Source of the DNA: Aeromicrobium marinum DSM 15272
Lineage (GTDB): Bacteria > Actinomycetota > Actinomycetes > Propionibacteriales > Nocardioidaceae
Direction: 5' to 3'
DNA length: 64,000 bases
Assembly: GCF_000160775.2 (NCBI RefSeq)
Contig: NZ_CM001024.1
Span: 2,848,172 to 2,912,171 of the forward strand
The notes beneath the pieces were generated by a model. It worked only from the letters and a program-made list of their open reading frames with translations. It was not told where the DNA came from and searched no databases. Of the stretch, positions 51,774 to 62,285 are shown piece after piece (within the stretch, counting starts at the first letter, position 1; every line of letters starts with the position of its first letter). A program made the position numbers and the translations under genes.

Positions 51774-52663
51774 CCGCTCGCCGGCAGCAGCATCCGGAAC
51801 GCGGCCGGCTCCACCGTCCACGTGTGGGTCGCGGCCGGGTGGCAGACCTCGCCGTCGAGGTTGCCGCGACTGGGTTGACCGGTCACCGTGACCCGGCGTC
51901 CCCGCATCATCTGCACGTCGTCGCGGTGGGGGTGGCGTCCCTTGCGCAGCCGCCAGGCGTAGCCGACCCGACGCCACCGGGCATCGGCCCACGACACCGC
52001 CACGTCGAGCTTCCCGTCGCCCGGGTCGGCATCGGGCAGCAGGGGGGTGCCGCCGCCGATGTACCGGCCGTTGCCGACCGCCACCTGGATGAGTCGTCCC
52101 CGGTGCGACACGACGGCGCCGTCGACCTCGACGCGAGCCTTGAACCCGGTGGCCCGCACGCCCGAGATGATCGCCCCGACCGCGTAGCCGACCGGTCCGA
52201 GCCGGGACTTCCACGGCTTGGCCTCGACCGCGGCCTCCGCCCCGATGCCCACGTGGACGGCGTTCACGACGACCCGCCCCTCGCCGTCACGCACCAGGTC
52301 GAGCGAGCGCACCTCGCCCTCGAGCAGCTGTGCGGCCGCGGCGGCCGGGTCGTCCCGGTCCATGCCGATCGTCCGGGCGAAGTCGTTGCCGGTGCCCAGC
52401 GGCACGAGCCCGACCACCACGTCGCCGAGCCGGCCCAGGTCGTCGAGCACCGAGACGACGGCGTGCAGACTGCCGTCACCGCCGAGGGCGACCACCGTCG
52501 ACCCGTCCGCGACCCTCCCCAGCACCTCGGCGAGGTCGTCGGCATCAGCGGTCTCGACCAGCTCGGCGTCGTGCCGTGCGCCCAGCACCGCCATCACCTC
52601 GTCGATCGCCTCGGGTTCACTGGTACCGGCCTTGGCGTTGGCGACGACCGTCCACGTACTCAC
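51755..52663 (-). CDS. diacylglycerol/lipid kinase family protein
   Basis: A 302-residue DAGK-catalytic-domain protein. [14 protein letters not shown] starts the fold, [19 protein letters not shown] is the GGDGT-type ATP motif (S in place of T), and [16 protein letters not shown] is the conserved GTGNDFAR motif. The C-terminal beta-sandwich contains [10 protein letters not shown]. It phosphorylates a lipid such as diacylglycerol. GTG 52663 follows AAGG at good spacing. The upstream longer frame has no family similarity. Confidence 0.87.
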   Translation of the reverse strand: MSTWTVVANAKAGTSEPEAIDEVMAVLGARHDAELVETADADDLAEVLGRVADGSTVVALGGDGSLHAVVSVLDDLGRLGDVVVGLVPLGTGNDFARTIGMDRDDPAAAAAQLLEGEVRSLDLVRDGEGRVVVNAVHVGIGAEAAVEAKPWKSRLGPVGYAVGAIISGVRATGFKARVEVDGAVVSHRGRLIQVAVGNGRYIGGGTPLLPDADPGDGKLDVAVSWADARWRRVGYAWRLRKGRHPHRDDVQMMRGRRVTVTGQPSRGNLDGEVCHPAATHTWTVEPAAFRMLLPASGQTSSA

Positions 52664-52768
52664 CGAGAAGCCTTCATGGTTGGAGACACTAGGCCCCCAC
52701 CGGCTAGAGTGCACCGGTCAGAGCCCCGTCCTCCGGGGCTTGTCGCACGTGACAGGGGTGGCACCGGG

Positions 52769-54052
52769 ATGCCAGCAGTCGTGATCGTCGGAGCCCAGTG
52801 GGGCGACGAGGGCAAGGGCAAGGCCACCGACCTGCTCGGGAGCCGGGTCGACTACGTCGTGAAGTTCAACGGCGGCAACAACGCGGGCCACACCGTGGTG
52901 ATCGGCGACGAGAAGTACGCCCTGCACCTGCTGCCCAGCGGCATCCTGAGCCCCGGCTGCGTCCCGGTGATCGGCAACGGCGTCGTGGTCGACCTGTCGG
53001 TGCTGTTCGAGGAGATCGACGGTCTCGAGGCCCGGGGCATCGACACGTCGAAGCTGCGCATCAGCGCCAACGCCCACGTCATCGCCGACTACAACCGCAC
53101 GCTCGACAAGGTGGGCGAACGGTTCCTCGGCAGCCGCAAGATCGGCACCACGGGCCGGGGCATCGGTCCCACCTACGCCGACAAGATGAACCGGCTCGGC
53201 ATCCGCATCCAGGACCTCTTCGACACCAAGATCCTGCGGCAGAAGGTCGAGGGGGCCCTCGACATGAAGAACCAGGTCCTCACCAAGGTGTACAACCGCC
53301 GCGCGGTCGAGGTCGACGAGATCGTCGACGAGCTCACGTCCTACGTCGAGCGGCTGCGGCCGATGGTGGCCGACACCGCCCTGCTGCTGCACGACGCGCT
53401 GGCCGCCGACCGGACGGTGCTGCTCGAGGCCGGCCAGGCGACGCTGCTCGACGTCGACCACGGCACCTACCCCTTCGTCACGTCGTCCTCGGCCACCACG
53501 GGCGGCGCGTGCACCGGGTCGGGGATCGCGCCCACCGCGATCACCCGGGTCATCGGCATCGTCAAGGCCTACGCCACCCGCGTCGGTGAGGGTCCGTTCC
53601 CCACCGAGCTGTTCGACGCCGACGGCGAGCGGCTGCGGGTCAACGGTGCGGAGTTCGGCACCACGACGGGCCGTCCCCGTCGCTGCGGCTGGTACGACGC
53701 GCCGGTGGCCCGGTACGCGGCCCGCATCAACGGGGTCACGGACTTCGTGCTCACCAAGCTCGACGTGCTCACCGGCTGGGAACAGATCCCCGTGTGCGTG
53801 GCCTACGACGTCGACGGCGAGCGGGTCGACGAGATGCCGATGACGCAGACCGGGTTCCACCACGCCAAGCCGGTCTACGAGATGTTCCCGGGGTGGACCG
53901 AGGACATCTCGGCCGCCAGGACCTTCGAGGACCTGCCCCGCACCGCCCAGGAGTACGTGCTGGCTCTGGAGAAGATCTCGGGCGCGCGGATCTCCACGAT
54001 CGGTGTCGGCCCCGACCGGGAGCAGACGATCGTGCGGCACGACCTGCTCTGA
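52769..54052 (+). CDS. purA: adenylosuccinate synthetase
   Basis: A 427-residue GTP-dependent enzyme joining IMP and Asp. [19 protein letters not shown] is the P loop with the catalytic Asp/His region, [11 protein letters not shown] binds [19 protein letters not shown] is the dimer-contributed loop, and [16 protein letters not shown] and [13 protein letters not shown] follow. TAGAGT at 52706-52711 could be the -10 box, giving a 50-nt leader. Complete and full length. Confidence 0.97.
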   Translation: MPAVVIVGAQWGDEGKGKATDLLGSRVDYVVKFNGGNNAGHTVVIGDEKYALHLLPSGILSPGCVPVIGNGVVVDLSVLFEEIDGLEARGIDTSKLRISANAHVIADYNRTLDKVGERFLGSRKIGTTGRGIGPTYADKMNRLGIRIQDLFDTKILRQKVEGALDMKNQVLTKVYNRRAVEVDEIVDELTSYVERLRPMVADTALLLHDALAADRTVLLEAGQATLLDVDHGTYPFVTSSSATTGGACTGSGIAPTAITRVIGIVKAYATRVGEGPFPTELFDADGERLRVNGAEFGTTTGRPRRCGWYDAPVARYAARINGVTDFVLTKLDVLTGWEQIPVCVAYDVDGERVDEMPMTQTGFHHAKPVYEMFPGWTEDISAARTFEDLPRTAQEYVLALEKISGARISTIGVGPDREQTIVRHDLL

Positions 54053-54147
54053 GGCCGGTTCTCCCCGCGATTCGTGCACCTTTTGGTCGTTTCTCGCGGT
54101 CGGACGACCATCAGCTCCACCCATCGTGGGGACGATAGGCTCGCGGC

Positions 54148-55407
54148 GTGAAGACTCTCGTGATCGGCACCGGCGGGCGCGAACACGCGCTGGCCCTCGC
54201 GCTCTCCCGCGACCCCGGCGTGACCGAGGTCCACGCGGCGCCGGGCAACCCGGGCATCGCGGCGGTCGCCACCGTGCACGCGGTCGATCCGGTCGACGGC
54301 GGCGCCGTCGCGGCCCTCGCGACCTCGCTGGGCGTCGACCTCGTCGTGGTCGGGCCGGAGGCGCCCCTGGTCGCCGGGGTGGCCGACGCCGTCCGGGCCG
54401 CCGGCATCGCCTGCTTCGGGCCGTCCGCGGCCGCCGCGCAGCTGGAGGGCTCCAAGGCCTTCGCCAAGCAGGTCATGGCGGCGGCGGAGGTGCCGACGGC
54501 GATGGCCCACGTGTGTGACACCGCCGAGCAGGTGGCCGCGGCGCTCGACTCGTTCGGGGCCCCCTACGTGGTCAAGGACGACGCGCTCGCCGCCGGCAAG
54601 GGGGTCGTGGTCACCGACGACCGTCAGGAGGCGATCGACCACGCGGCGTCCTGCGGTCGGGTCGTCATCGAGGAGTTCCTCGACGGTCCGGAGGTCTCGC
54701 TGTTCGCCATCACCGACGGCTCGACGGTGCTGCCGCTGCAACCGGCCCAGGACTTCAAGCGGGTGCACGACGGCGACGCCGGTCCGAACACCGGCGGCAT
54801 GGGCGCCTACACCCCGCTGCCGTGGGCCCCGGACGACCTCGTCGCCGACGTGACGCGCCGGGTGCTCGTGCCGACCGTCCAGGAGATGGCTCGTCGCGGC
54901 ACCCCGTTCAGCGGACTGCTCTACGCCGGCCTGGCCCTGACGGGCCGGGGCGTGCGGGTCATCGAGTTCAACGCCCGGTTCGGGGACCCCGAGACCCAGG
55001 CCATCCTCGCGCTGCTCAAGACACCCCTGTCGGCCCTGCTGCACGGTGCCGCCACCGGGACGCTGGGCGAGGTGGGCCTGCCGCAGTGGTCGGACCGCAC
55101 CGCACTGACGGTGGTCGTGGCCTCCGAGGGCTACCCCGCCTCGCCCCGCACGGGTGACGTCATCGACGGGGTCGAGGTCGCCGACGCGATCGAGGGCGTC
55201 GACGTCATCCACGCGGGCACGGCCACCGACGCCGAGGGACGCCTGGTCACCGCGGGCGGCCGGGTGCTGTCGGTGACCGCCACCGGCACCGACCTGCACG
55301 AGGCCCGCAGCCGCGCGTACGCGGGGGTCGAGCTGATCCACATCGCGGGGGCGCACCACCGCAGCGACATCGCCCTGGCCGCTGCGGAGGGCCGCGTCGT
55401 CGTCTGA
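54148..55407 (+). CDS. purD: phosphoribosylamine-glycine ligase (GARS)
   Basis: A 419-residue ATP-grasp enzyme of purine synthesis. [20 protein letters not shown] starts the fold, [11 protein letters not shown] and [19 protein letters not shown] follow, [18 protein letters not shown] is the ATP-grasp lid, and [11 protein letters not shown] binds metal. TAGGCT lies 6 nt before the GTG (leaderless). The 95-bp gap from purA has no clear terminator. Confidence 0.96.
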   Translation: MKTLVIGTGGREHALALALSRDPGVTEVHAAPGNPGIAAVATVHAVDPVDGGAVAALATSLGVDLVVVGPEAPLVAGVADAVRAAGIACFGPSAAAAQLEGSKAFAKQVMAAAEVPTAMAHVCDTAEQVAAALDSFGAPYVVKDDALAAGKGVVVTDDRQEAIDHAASCGRVVIEEFLDGPEVSLFAITDGSTVLPLQPAQDFKRVHDGDAGPNTGGMGAYTPLPWAPDDLVADVTRRVLVPTVQEMARRGTPFSGLLYAGLALTGRGVRVIEFNARFGDPETQAILALLKTPLSALLHGAATGTLGEVGLPQWSDRTALTVVVASEGYPASPRTGDVIDGVEVADAIEGVDVIHAGTATDAEGRLVTAGGRVLSVTATGTDLHEARSRAYAGVELIHIAGAHHRSDIALAAAEGRVVV

Positions 55408-55456
55408 CCGGAACCTGCGGGCCCGCCGCGACGGGCCGGTGCGCGATACTGACCCG

Positions 55457-56878
55457 GTGACCACGCCCAACGTCCTCGCCCACCGCTACGCGTCGCCGCA
55501 GGTGGCGACAATCTTCTCGCCGGAGCACAAGATCGTGCTCGAACGGCAGTTGTGGATCGCGGTGCTGAAGGCCCAGCGCGACCTCGGCGTGGCCACGCCG
55601 GACGGCGTCGTCGAGGCCTACGAGGCCGTGGTCGACCAGGTCGACCTGGAGTCGATCGCCGCACGGGAGCGGATCACCCGGCACGACGTGAAGGCCCGCA
55701 TCGAGGAGTTCTGTGCGCTGGCCGGCACCGAGCACATCCACAAGGGCATGACGTCGCGCGACCTCACCGAGAACGTCGAGCAGCTGCAGGTGCGCGCCGC
55801 CCTCGAGGTCGTGCGCGGGCGGGCCGTCGCGGCGCTCGCACGCCTCGGCCGGCTCGCCGGCGAGCACGCGGAGCTGGTCATGGCGGGGCGCAGCCACAAC
55901 GTCGCCGCCCAGGCCACGACCCTGGGCAAGCGGTTCGCCACGGTCGCCGACGAGCTGCTCGCCGCGGTCGAGCGGGTCGACGACCTGCTGGTGCGGTACC
56001 CGCTGCGCGGCATCAAGGGTCCGGTCGGCACCTCCCAGGACCAGCTGGACCTGCTCGGTGGCGACGCCTCCAAGCTGGCCGAGCTGGAGCAGCGCGTCGC
56101 GGCCCACCTGGGCTTCAGCCGGGTGCTGACCAGCGTGGGTCAGGTCTACCCGCGCTCGCTGGACTACGACGTCGTCACGGCGCTGGCGCAGCTCGTGGCC
56201 GCACCGTCGAACCTGGCCACCACGATCCGGCTGATGGCGGGCAACGAGCTGGTCACCGAGGGCTTCAAGCCGGGCCAGGTCGGGTCCAGTGCGATGCCGC
56301 ACAAGATGAACACCCGCTCGTGCGAGCGGGTCAACGGCCTCGCCGTCATCCTGCGGGGGCACGTCTCGATGCTGGGCGAGCTCGCCGGTGACCAGTGGAA
56401 CGAGGGCGACGTGTCGTGCTCGGTGGTCCGCCGGGTCGCCCTGCCGGACGCGTTCTACGCCGCCGACGGTCTGTTCGAGACCTTCCTGACGGTCCTGGAC
56501 GAGTTCGGGGTCTTCCCCGCCGTCGTCCAGCGCGAGCTCGACCGCTACCTGCCGTTCCTCGCCACCACCAAGGTGCTCATGGCCGCGGTCCGCCACGGGG
56601 CCGGCCGCGAGGTCGCCCACGAGGCGGTCAAGGAGCACGCCGTCGCGGTCGCCCTGGGCATGCGCGAGAAGGGCGCCGCCGAGAACGACCTGTTCGCCCG
56701 TCTGGCGGCCGACGACCGGCTGGGGCTCACCGAGACCGATCTCGTGACGCTCGTGGCGGCGCCGGTGGAGTTCACCGGGGCGGCGGTGTCGCAGGTCGGC
56801 GCGGTGGTCGCCCGCATCGAGGCCCTCACCGCGGCGGAGCCCGAGGCCGCGGCCTACGTACCCGGCTCGATCCTCTGA
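55457..56878 (+). CDS. purB: adenylosuccinate lyase
   Basis: A 473-residue fumarase/aspartase-superfamily enzyme acting at two steps of purine synthesis. HKGMTSRDLTENVEQLQ and GRSHNVAAQATTLGKRFA hold catalytic His residues, and GSSAMPHKMNTRSCERV is the family signature with the catalytic Ser. The GTG at 55457 gives the family start. GATACT precedes it by 6 nt. Confidence 0.96.
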   Translation: MTTPNVLAHRYASPQVATIFSPEHKIVLERQLWIAVLKAQRDLGVATPDGVVEAYEAVVDQVDLESIAARERITRHDVKARIEEFCALAGTEHIHKGMTSRDLTENVEQLQVRAALEVVRGRAVAALARLGRLAGEHAELVMAGRSHNVAAQATTLGKRFATVADELLAAVERVDDLLVRYPLRGIKGPVGTSQDQLDLLGGDASKLAELEQRVAAHLGFSRVLTSVGQVYPRSLDYDVVTALAQLVAAPSNLATTIRLMAGNELVTEGFKPGQVGSSAMPHKMNTRSCERVNGLAVILRGHVSMLGELAGDQWNEGDVSCSVVRRVALPDAFYAADGLFETFLTVLDEFGVFPAVVQRELDRYLPFLATTKVLMAAVRHGAGREVAHEAVKEHAVAVALGMREKGAAENDLFARLAADDRLGLTETDLVTLVAAPVEFTGAAVSQVGAVVARIEALTAAEPEAAAYVPGSIL

Positions 56879-56886
56879 CCTCCCCT

Positions 56887-56953
56887 CCCGCTGGGAGTGA
56901 CGATTCTGCCCCGGATCCGGCCGAATCGGGGCCGGAACGTCACTCCCAGCGGG
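56887..56953. repeat. intergenic hairpin between purB and purC
   Basis: Arms 56887-56902 and 56938-56953 (CCCGCTGGGAGTGACG / CGTCACTCCCAGCGGG) pair perfectly over 16 bp, with a further 8 of 11 inner pairs, around a 13-nt centre. No T-tract. It shares the GTCACT core with the 50-51 kb repeats but otherwise differs. Confidence 0.85.
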
Positions 56954-56983
56954 AAGGTGACGGGTGCTCACTAGGGTGGGGGC

Positions 56984-57847
56984 GTGACCCTCGACCTCCC
57001 CGGCTACACCCACACGCACTCGGGCAAGGTGCGGGACCTGTACACCGACGAGTCGGGCCGACTGCTGATGGTGGCGTCGGACCGGATCTCGGCGTTCGAC
57101 GTCGTCCTGGAGCCCGGCATCCCCGACAAGGGCGAGATCCTGACCCGGATGTCGCTGTGGTGGTTCGAGCAGCTCACCGACCTCGTCCCGAACCACGTGG
57201 TCTCCACCGACGTCCCGGCCGCCGTGTCCGGCCGCGCCGTGGTGTGCGAGAACCTCGCGATGTTCCCGGTCGAGTGCGTCGCCCGCGGCTACCTCACCGG
57301 GTCCGGTCTGATCGACTACCGCGCCACCGGAGAGGTGTGCGGCGTCGCCCTCCCGGCGGGTCTCGTCGACGGATCCCCCCTGCCGGCACCGATCTTCACG
57401 CCGGCCACGAAGGCGGCGGTCGGCGAGCACGACGAGAACGTCTCCTACGACGCCGTCGTCGCCACGATCGGTGCGGCGTCCGCCGCGACCCTGCGCGACC
57501 TGACGCTGAGCATCTACCGCCGGGCCGAGATGATCGCCCGCGAGCGGGGCATCATCCTGGCCGACACCAAGTTCGAGTTCGGTGCGCGACCCGACGGCAC
57601 CGTCGTGCTCGCCGACGAGGTGCTCACCCCCGACTCGTCAAGGTTCTGGCCGGCCGACGACCACGAGCCCGGCCGCGCCCAGGCCTCGTTCGACAAGCAG
57701 TTCGTCCGCAACTGGCTGCTGTCGGCCGCCTCGGGGTGGGACCGCGCGGGCGACGAGCCCCCGCCGCCGCTGCCGCCCGAGATCGTCGACCGCACCCGGC
57801 AGCGGTACGTCGAGGCGTACGAACGCCTGACCGGCGAACGATTCTGA
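56984..57847 (+). CDS. purC: SAICAR synthetase
   Basis: A 287-residue ATP-dependent ligase joining CAIR and Asp. [20 protein letters not shown] and [21 protein letters not shown] are the family motifs, [13 protein letters not shown] and [16 protein letters not shown] follow, and [13 protein letters not shown] and [12 protein letters not shown] close the active site. TAGGGT lies 6 nt before the GTG (leaderless). Confidence 0.96.
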   Translation: MTLDLPGYTHTHSGKVRDLYTDESGRLLMVASDRISAFDVVLEPGIPDKGEILTRMSLWWFEQLTDLVPNHVVSTDVPAAVSGRAVVCENLAMFPVECVARGYLTGSGLIDYRATGEVCGVALPAGLVDGSPLPAPIFTPATKAAVGEHDENVSYDAVVATIGAASAATLRDLTLSIYRRAEMIARERGIILADTKFEFGARPDGTVVLADEVLTPDSSRFWPADDHEPGRAQASFDKQFVRNWLLSAASGWDRAGDEPPPPLPPEIVDRTRQRYVEAYERLTGERF

Positions 57848-57900
57848 CCGGTCCGGGCTAGGCTGAGATCGGCATCACACCCCCCACCAGAGGAGCACCC

Positions 57901-59472
57901 GTGGCCAACCTGTCCGCCCTGCTGGAGAACTCCGCCCAGAAGTACGGTGACCGCAAGGCCATCGTGTTCGGCGACTCCTCGTTCACCTACGCGCAGGTCA
58001 ACGGCGCCGCCAACCAGGTCGCGAACCTGCTGGTCGCGCGCGGCATCCAGCCCGGCGACAAGGTCGCGCTGTCCTGCCCGAACCTGCCCTACTTCTCGAT
58101 CATCTACTACGGCATCCTCAAGGCCGGCGCCACCGTCGTGCCGCTCAACGTGCTGTTGAAGGGCCGCGAGGTCGCGTACCACCTGGCCGATTCGGAGGCC
58201 AAGGCGCTGTTCGCGTTCGAGGGCACCGCGGACCTGCCGATCGGTGAGGCCGCCCTCGAGGGCTTCGACGCCACCGACACGTGCACCGAGTTCTTCCTCA
58301 TCAAGCTCGACTCGTCGGCGCCCGCGCCGCTGGAGGGCCCGGAGTTCTACGCCCCGTTGGTGGGCGAGCAGCCGCCGACGTTCGAGACCGTCGAGCGCGA
58401 CGACGACGACACCGCGGTGATCCTCTACACCTCCGGCACCACGGGCCAGCCCAAGGGCGCCGAGCTGCGGCACCGCAACATGCGCGACAACGCGCTGACC
58501 GGCGAGAAGCTGTTCGGCGCCGACGCCGAGAACCCCGACACGTACCTGTGCGTGCTGCCGCTGTTCCACTCCTTCGGCCAGACCGTCATCCAGAACGGTG
58601 GCTTCGCGTACGGCGGCACCGTCGTGATGCTGCCGCGGTTCGAGGCCGAGCCGGCCATCGGCCTGATGCTGCGCGAGAAGGTCACCTTCTTCGCCGGCGT
58701 CCCCACCATGTACTGGGGCCTGCTGGGCGCGCTGACCGACGACGTGCCGGTCGAGACCCTCGCCGCGAACCTGCGGGTCGCGGCCGCCGGCGGCTCGGCC
58801 CTGCCGGTCGAGGTCCACAAGCAGTTCAAGGACCGCTTCGGCGTCACGATCCTCGAGGGCTACGGCCTGTCCGAGACGTCCCCGGTGGCGTCGTTCAGCG
58901 TCTGGGGCGAGGAGCCGCGGGTCGGCTCGATCGGCGTCCCGATCCCCGGCGTCGAGATGAAGCTCATCGACGCGGAGTGGAACGACGTCGACGACGCCCC
59001 CACCGAGGACGGCAAGAGCGCGATCGGTGAGATCGCGATCAAGGGCCACAACATCATGAAGGGCTACTACAACCGGCCCGAGGCCACGGCCGAGGCGATC
59101 CGCGACGGCTGGTTCCGCAGCGGCGACCTCGGCCGCAAGGACGCCGACGGCTTCTACTTCATCGTGGACCGCTCCAAGGACATGATCATCCGCGGCGGCT
59201 ACAACGTCTACCCGCGTGAGATCGAGGAGGTCCTGATGTCCCACCCGGCGGTCTCGCTGGTGGCCGTCATCGGCGTCCCGCACGAGTCCCACGGCGAGGA
59301 GATCAAGGCCGTCGTGGTGAAGAACAAGGACCACGATGACGTCACCGAGGAGACCCTCGTGGCGTGGGGCAAGGAGCAGTTCGCGGCCTACAAGTACCCG
59401 CGCATCGTGGAGTTCCGCGACGAGCTGCCCATGACGTCCACCGGCAAGATCCTCAAGCGCGAGCTCAGCTGA
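57901..59472 (+). CDS. long-chain fatty-acid-CoA ligase (ANL superfamily)
   Basis: A 523-residue adenylate-forming enzyme. ILYTSGTTGQPKGAELRHRN is the P loop, EGYGLSETSPVASF the adenine motif, FRSGDLGRKDADGFYFIVDR the hinge, and TSTGKILKREL holds the catalytic Lys. It should form fatty acyl-CoA. AGAGGAG precedes the GTG, and TAGGCT at 57860-57865 may be the promoter. It sits inside the purine gene group without a functional link. Confidence 0.93.
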   Translation: MANLSALLENSAQKYGDRKAIVFGDSSFTYAQVNGAANQVANLLVARGIQPGDKVALSCPNLPYFSIIYYGILKAGATVVPLNVLLKGREVAYHLADSEAKALFAFEGTADLPIGEAALEGFDATDTCTEFFLIKLDSSAPAPLEGPEFYAPLVGEQPPTFETVERDDDDTAVILYTSGTTGQPKGAELRHRNMRDNALTGEKLFGADAENPDTYLCVLPLFHSFGQTVIQNGGFAYGGTVVMLPRFEAEPAIGLMLREKVTFFAGVPTMYWGLLGALTDDVPVETLAANLRVAAAGGSALPVEVHKQFKDRFGVTILEGYGLSETSPVASFSVWGEEPRVGSIGVPIPGVEMKLIDAEWNDVDDAPTEDGKSAIGEIAIKGHNIMKGYYNRPEATAEAIRDGWFRSGDLGRKDADGFYFIVDRSKDMIIRGGYNVYPREIEEVLMSHPAVSLVAVIGVPHESHGEEIKAVVVKNKDHDDVTEETLVAWGKEQFAAYKYPRIVEFRDELPMTSTGKILKRELS

Positions 59473-59475
59473 TCC

Positions 59476-60213
59476 GTGCTCGAGCGGGCCGACGTCGCGC
59501 AGCAGCTGCGCGACGTCGGCCTCCGCCCGGGTGACCTGGTCTTCCTGCACGTCTCGCTGCGCGCCGTCGGACCCGTCGACGGGGGCGCGGACGGGCTGAT
59601 CGACGCGCTGCAGGACGTCGTCGGTCCGGCCGGCGGACTCGTGATGGTCCTGGGCTCGCCCGAGGGGGTCGCCTTCGACCCCGCCACGACGCCGGTCGAC
59701 CCCGAGATGGGCGTGTTGGCGGAGGTGTTCCGGACCCGTCCCGACGTGCGCGTCGGCCGGCACCCGGCGTCGCGCCTCGCGGCCTGGGGGGCGGCCGTCC
59801 CACCACTGCACCCGGAGCCGTGGCACGACTACTACGGCCCCGGGTCCCCCCTGCAGCGCTTCACCGAGGCCGGCGTCAGGGTGCTGCGGCTCGGCGCCGA
59901 CGCCGACACCGTGACCCTCACCCACTGGGCCGAGTACGTCGTCGACCTGCCGGAGAAGGCACGGGTCGCGCGCACCTACGTGCTCGCCGGCGGGTCCGAG
60001 CATCTGATCAGCTCGCTGGACGACAGCGACGGCATCGCGCAGTGGGCGGACGGTGACTACTTCGCGCAGGTGCTGCTGGACTTCGTGGCCGCGGGCCGGG
60101 CCCGCGCCGGCCGGGTCGGCGGCGCACGGGCCGAGCTGCTCGACGGACCGGAGTTCGTGGACTTCGCCGTCGACTGGATGCGACGCCACCTCGGGTCCGG
60201 CCCGGGCGTCTAG
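59476..60213 (+). CDS. AAC(3)-family N-acetyltransferase
   Basis: A 245-residue antibiotic acetyltransferase-like protein. LVFLHVSLRAVGPVDGGADG is the conserved N-terminal region, and TLTHWAEYVVDLP contains the catalytic His of AAC(3)/YokD enzymes. Many chromosomal members do not act on clinical aminoglycosides, so resistance should not be assumed. It begins 4 bp after the acyl-CoA ligase stop. Confidence 0.85.
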   Translation: MLERADVAQQLRDVGLRPGDLVFLHVSLRAVGPVDGGADGLIDALQDVVGPAGGLVMVLGSPEGVAFDPATTPVDPEMGVLAEVFRTRPDVRVGRHPASRLAAWGAAVPPLHPEPWHDYYGPGSPLQRFTEAGVRVLRLGADADTVTLTHWAEYVVDLPEKARVARTYVLAGGSEHLISSLDDSDGIAQWADGDYFAQVLLDFVAAGRARAGRVGGARAELLDGPEFVDFAVDWMRRHLGSGPGV

Positions 60214-60252
60214 ACTCGCCAGTTCCCGGTCCCAGAACCCCCAGGAGTGCCC

Positions 60253-61242
60253 GTGTCCCGTGCGAGACAGCGGTGGTCGTGGCCCGCCGCGCGCCTCCTG
60301 GTCGTCCCTCTGCTGCTGATCGGGGCGGCCGCGACCCCGGTGGGTGCCGCTGTGCCGGTCGAGCCGCCCGGACCGGCGTTGTCGGTCACCGACGCCGACC
60401 TCGACCGAGCACTGACCTGCAGCGGCGACCTCGCGGACGCCGACCGCACACCCGTGCTGCTCACGCCCGCGTTCTCGACCGACAAGCAGTCGTACGGCTG
60501 GAACTACCTGCAGTCGCTCCCGCGCGCCGGGTACCCGACCTGCAGCCTGTCACTGCCCGACCGGGGGTACGGCGACCTGCAGGTCGCCGCCGAGTACGTC
60601 GTCGCCGCCACGCGACGCATGCACGAGGCGGCGGGCCGACCGATCACCCTCATGGGTCACCAGCACGGAGCCCTGAACGGGCTCTGGGCCCTGCGCTTCT
60701 GGCCGGACGTGGCACCCGTGGTGGAGGACTTCATCGCGCTCGCGACGCCGTTCCGGGGCACGGCCACCTCGGCCCTCGCGTGTCGGACGCTGCGGTCCTG
60801 CCCTCCGGCCGCCTGGCAGATCGCCACCGGATCGGCCTACCTCGCGGCGCTCGACGGTCCGCTCCCGACCGGCCCCTCGTACACGTCGATCGCCACCGTC
60901 TTCGACCCGCTCATCGTCCCCCAGCCCCGTGCCAGCCGGCTTGAGGGAGCCTCCAACGTGCTGGTGCAGGACGTGTGCCCGCTGCGGCCGGTCGAACACT
61001 TCGCCATCCTCGGCGACCACGTCGCCTACTCCCTGGTGCTCGACGCACTGCAGCACGAGGGCCCCGCCGACCGCCGGCGGATCTCCCGTCTCACGTGCTT
61101 CCGCGCCGGCATGCCGGGTCTGGACGCCAGTGGTCTGCCCCGGCTCGTCGTCGCGGCCGGCGGCGCCGTCACCGGCGCCCTGACGCAGGTGCCGGCCACC
61201 TCGGTCGGTCAGGAGCCGGCACTCGCCGACTACGCACGGTGA
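60253..61242 (+). CDS. secreted lipase-fold protein lacking the nucleophile serine
   Basis: A 329-residue exported alpha/beta-hydrolase resembling secreted actinobacterial lipases. A signal peptide (RQRWSWPAARLLVVPLLLIG, cleavage near residue 33) is followed by the fold. The nucleophile elbow reads MGHQHGALNG: position 137 is Gln where lipases have Ser (GHSQG). Asp218 (VFDPLIVPQ) and His249 (VEHFAILGDH) remain. CAG cannot become a Ser codon by one substitution. It is probably a non-catalytic binding protein or an unusual enzyme. The GTG follows AGGAG. Confidence 0.75.
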   Translation: MSRARQRWSWPAARLLVVPLLLIGAAATPVGAAVPVEPPGPALSVTDADLDRALTCSGDLADADRTPVLLTPAFSTDKQSYGWNYLQSLPRAGYPTCSLSLPDRGYGDLQVAAEYVVAATRRMHEAAGRPITLMGHQHGALNGLWALRFWPDVAPVVEDFIALATPFRGTATSALACRTLRSCPPAAWQIATGSAYLAALDGPLPTGPSYTSIATVFDPLIVPQPRASRLEGASNVLVQDVCPLRPVEHFAILGDHVAYSLVLDALQHEGPADRRRISRLTCFRAGMPGLDASGLPRLVVAAGGAVTGALTQVPATSVGQEPALADYAR

Positions 61243-61323
61243 CCGCGGGCACCTCGGTCCGGGGCACGTCCGGTGGTGCTGGGTAGGATCGGGGCGTCCG
61301 CCTCCCCAGCCCCAGGAGTGCCC

Positions 61324-61569
61324 GTGCCGCGCGTCATCGTCGAGGTCATGCCCAAGCCCGAGATCCTCGACCCCCAGGGCAAGGCCGTGCACGGCGCCCT
61401 GCCGCGGCTCGGCTTCACCGGGGTGACCGACGTCCGTCAGGGCAAGCGGTTCGAGCTCACCGTCGAGTCCGCGGACGAGGCCACGCTCGCCGAGATCGCG
61501 CGGATGGCCGAGACCCTGTTGTCGAACCCGGTCATCGAGGACTACGCCGTGCGGGTGGACCCGGCATGA
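61324..61569 (+). CDS. purS: phosphoribosylformylglycinamidine synthase subunit PurS
   Basis: An 81-residue small subunit of the FGAM synthase complex. [20 protein letters not shown] and [14 protein letters not shown] are the PurS motifs. It bridges PurQ and PurL for ammonia channelling. GTG 61324 sits behind AGGAG. It overlaps purQ by 4 bp. The 17 nt from 61310 are identical to those before the lipase-like gene. Confidence 0.95.
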   Translation: MPRVIVEVMPKPEILDPQGKAVHGALPRLGFTGVTDVRQGKRFELTVESADEATLAEIARMAETLLSNPVIEDYAVRVDPA

Positions 61570-62237
61570 CCCGGGTCGGGGTCGTCACCTTCCCCGGATC
61601 CCTCGACGACGGCGACGCCCGCCGCGCGGTGCGTCTCGCCGGCGCCGAGCCGGTCGCGCTGTGGCACGGCGACCACGATCTCGGCGGGGTCGACGCCGTC
61701 GTGCTCCCCGGGGGCTTCTCCTACGGCGACTACCTGCGCTGCGGTGCCATCGCCCGGTTCGCGCCGATCATGGACGAGGTCGTCGCCGCCGCCGGCCGGG
61801 GCATGCCCGTCCTCGGCATCTGCAACGGCTTCCAGATCCTGTGCGAGTCCCACCTGCTGCCGGGCGCGCTGATCCGCAACGACCACCGCACGTTCGTGTG
61901 CCGCGACCAGGGTCTGCGCATCGAGAACGTCGACACCGCGTGGACCCGCGACTACTCGGCCGGACAGGAGATCGTCGTCCCGCTGAAGAACGGTGAGGGC
62001 GGATTCGTCGGGGCGCCCGACACGATCGCCCGGCTGGAGGACGAGGGTCGGGTCGTCGCGCGGTACCTGGGCAGCAATCCGAACGGATCGGTCCACGACA
62101 TCGCGGGCATCACCAACGCGGCCGGCAACGTCGTCGGACTGATGCCGCATCCCGAGCACGCCGTCGAGGACCTGTGCGGTCCCGGCGCCGACGGCCTGGG
62201 CTTCTTCACGTCGGCGCTGCGCTCCCTCGTCGCCTGA
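61566..62237 (+). CDS. purQ: phosphoribosylformylglycinamidine synthase glutaminase subunit PurQ
   Basis: A 223-residue class I glutamine amidotransferase. [20 protein letters not shown] opens the fold, GICNGFQIL has the nucleophile Cys86, and [10 protein letters not shown] has the catalytic His and Glu. It supplies ammonia to PurL. The usual partner purL is not in the window: purQ is followed by a GNAT gene. Confidence 0.96.
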   Translation: MTRVGVVTFPGSLDDGDARRAVRLAGAEPVALWHGDHDLGGVDAVVLPGGFSYGDYLRCGAIARFAPIMDEVVAAAGRGMPVLGICNGFQILCESHLLPGALIRNDHRTFVCRDQGLRIENVDTAWTRDYSAGQEIVVPLKNGEGGFVGAPDTIARLEDEGRVVARYLGSNPNGSVHDIAGITNAAGNVVGLMPHPEHAVEDLCGPGADGLGFFTSALRSLVA

Positions 62238-62285
62238 CGGCCGCGCAGCGGGAATCTCCCACGCGCCGTGGTCGTTGACCACCTC

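Noticed and set aside
54053..54147. Terminator or riboswitch between purA and purD
   Set aside because: Only a 6-bp stem (CCGCGA/TCGCGG) with a long loop is found; too weak, and no purine-riboswitch features are visible.
59476..60213. Aminoglycoside resistance gene
   Set aside because: Family membership alone does not show resistance; chromosomal AAC(3)-like proteins often have other substrates, and the context is core metabolism.
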